Shown here: positions 16,436 to 16,639 of the stretch, in pieces | Numbering within the stretch: position 1 is the stretch's first letter | Layout: each line of letters begins with the position of its first letter | Assembly (NCBI GenBank): GCA_028456385.1 | Contig: JALNQF010000691.1 | Span: 1-16,639, forward strand | DNA: 16,639 nt | Direction: 5' to 3' | DNA from: Ophiosphaerella korrae | Lineage: Eukaryota > Ascomycota > Dothideomycetes > Pleosporales > Phaeosphaeriaceae | Translations under genes and position numbers: made by a program | Notes under the pieces: model-generated | What the model was told of the DNA's origin: nothing | The model's database searches: none | Seen by the model: the letters and a program-made list of their open reading frames with translations, nothing else

Positions 16436-16639
16436 TCTATCTTAATAACTACTTTTTCTATTAACTTTAAAATTTAATATATATTAGATATAGCTATTAG
16501 AAATAACTTTATAAAATAAAAATCTTAAAAAGTAAAATATTAGTAGAAATATTAAACTTTAAAGTATTTTAGTAATTCTTACTTATATATAAATAACTAT
16601 ATAATAAAGCTAAATTAGAACTTATAAATTATAATAGGT
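16436..16639. other. Start of a second AT-rich RIP-like block
   Basis: After a poly-C run near 16427 the composition changes abruptly to TA-rich sequence poor in CA and TG, like positions 1-1500. No frame or motif is recognisable in the 200 bases shown. The block continues beyond the window. Confidence 0.75.

Noticed and set aside
1..16639. CRISPR array, tRNA, rRNA or bacterial operon features
   Set aside because: No spaced short repeats, no cloverleaf or rRNA-like sequence could be seen, and the gene structures are eukaryotic.

Overview
This window looks like nuclear DNA of a filamentous ascomycete (Pezizomycotina, most likely a dothideomycete). Four things point there. Split genes carry short GT-AG introns of 48-79 bp with CTAAC-type branch sites. 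The AT-rich stretches are made almost entirely of TA-rich DNA, as expected from repeat-induced point mutation (RIP). A HET-NACHT-WD40 allorecognition-type gene is present. There are also fragments of Fot1/pogo-type transposases. The order-level placement is inference; the rest is read from sequence.

Layout. 1-3300 is a RIP-eroded AT-rich block that runs into the gene-bearing block. Most of it is a wrecked HET-NACHT gene on the + strand, whose stops arose as TAG/TAA and whose Walker A residues changed by G-to-A. The last third of that same gene, three near-identical WD40 repeats plus the C-terminal tail (3308-4039), is GC-rich and undamaged. 4040-5424 holds a zinc-knuckle tail of a pogo-like transposase. 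5425-9787 holds two healthy housekeeping genes, both on the - strand: a mitochondrial NIPSNAP-family protein (3 exons) and an Rgd1-type F-BAR/RhoGAP protein (4 exons). 9788-13700 is a graveyard of relics: the first 41 codons of another pogo-like transposase, the tail of an MFS transporter with an internal duplication, a phosphotransferase (APH-like) gene missing its catalytic loop, and an unrecognised gene spread over three reading frames. 14569-16373 is an intact two-exon gene for an unrecognised 582-residue protein with a TATA box just upstream. From about 16436 the sequence drops back into AT-rich RIP-like DNA.

The genes do not form one pathway. NIPSNAP and Rgd1 are ordinary core genes. 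The rest reads as an accessory segment between two AT-rich blocks. The most interesting object is the NLR-type gene, which is RIP-destroyed upstream of its WD40 array and pristine within it. The repeats differ from each other almost only at amino-acid-changing positions.
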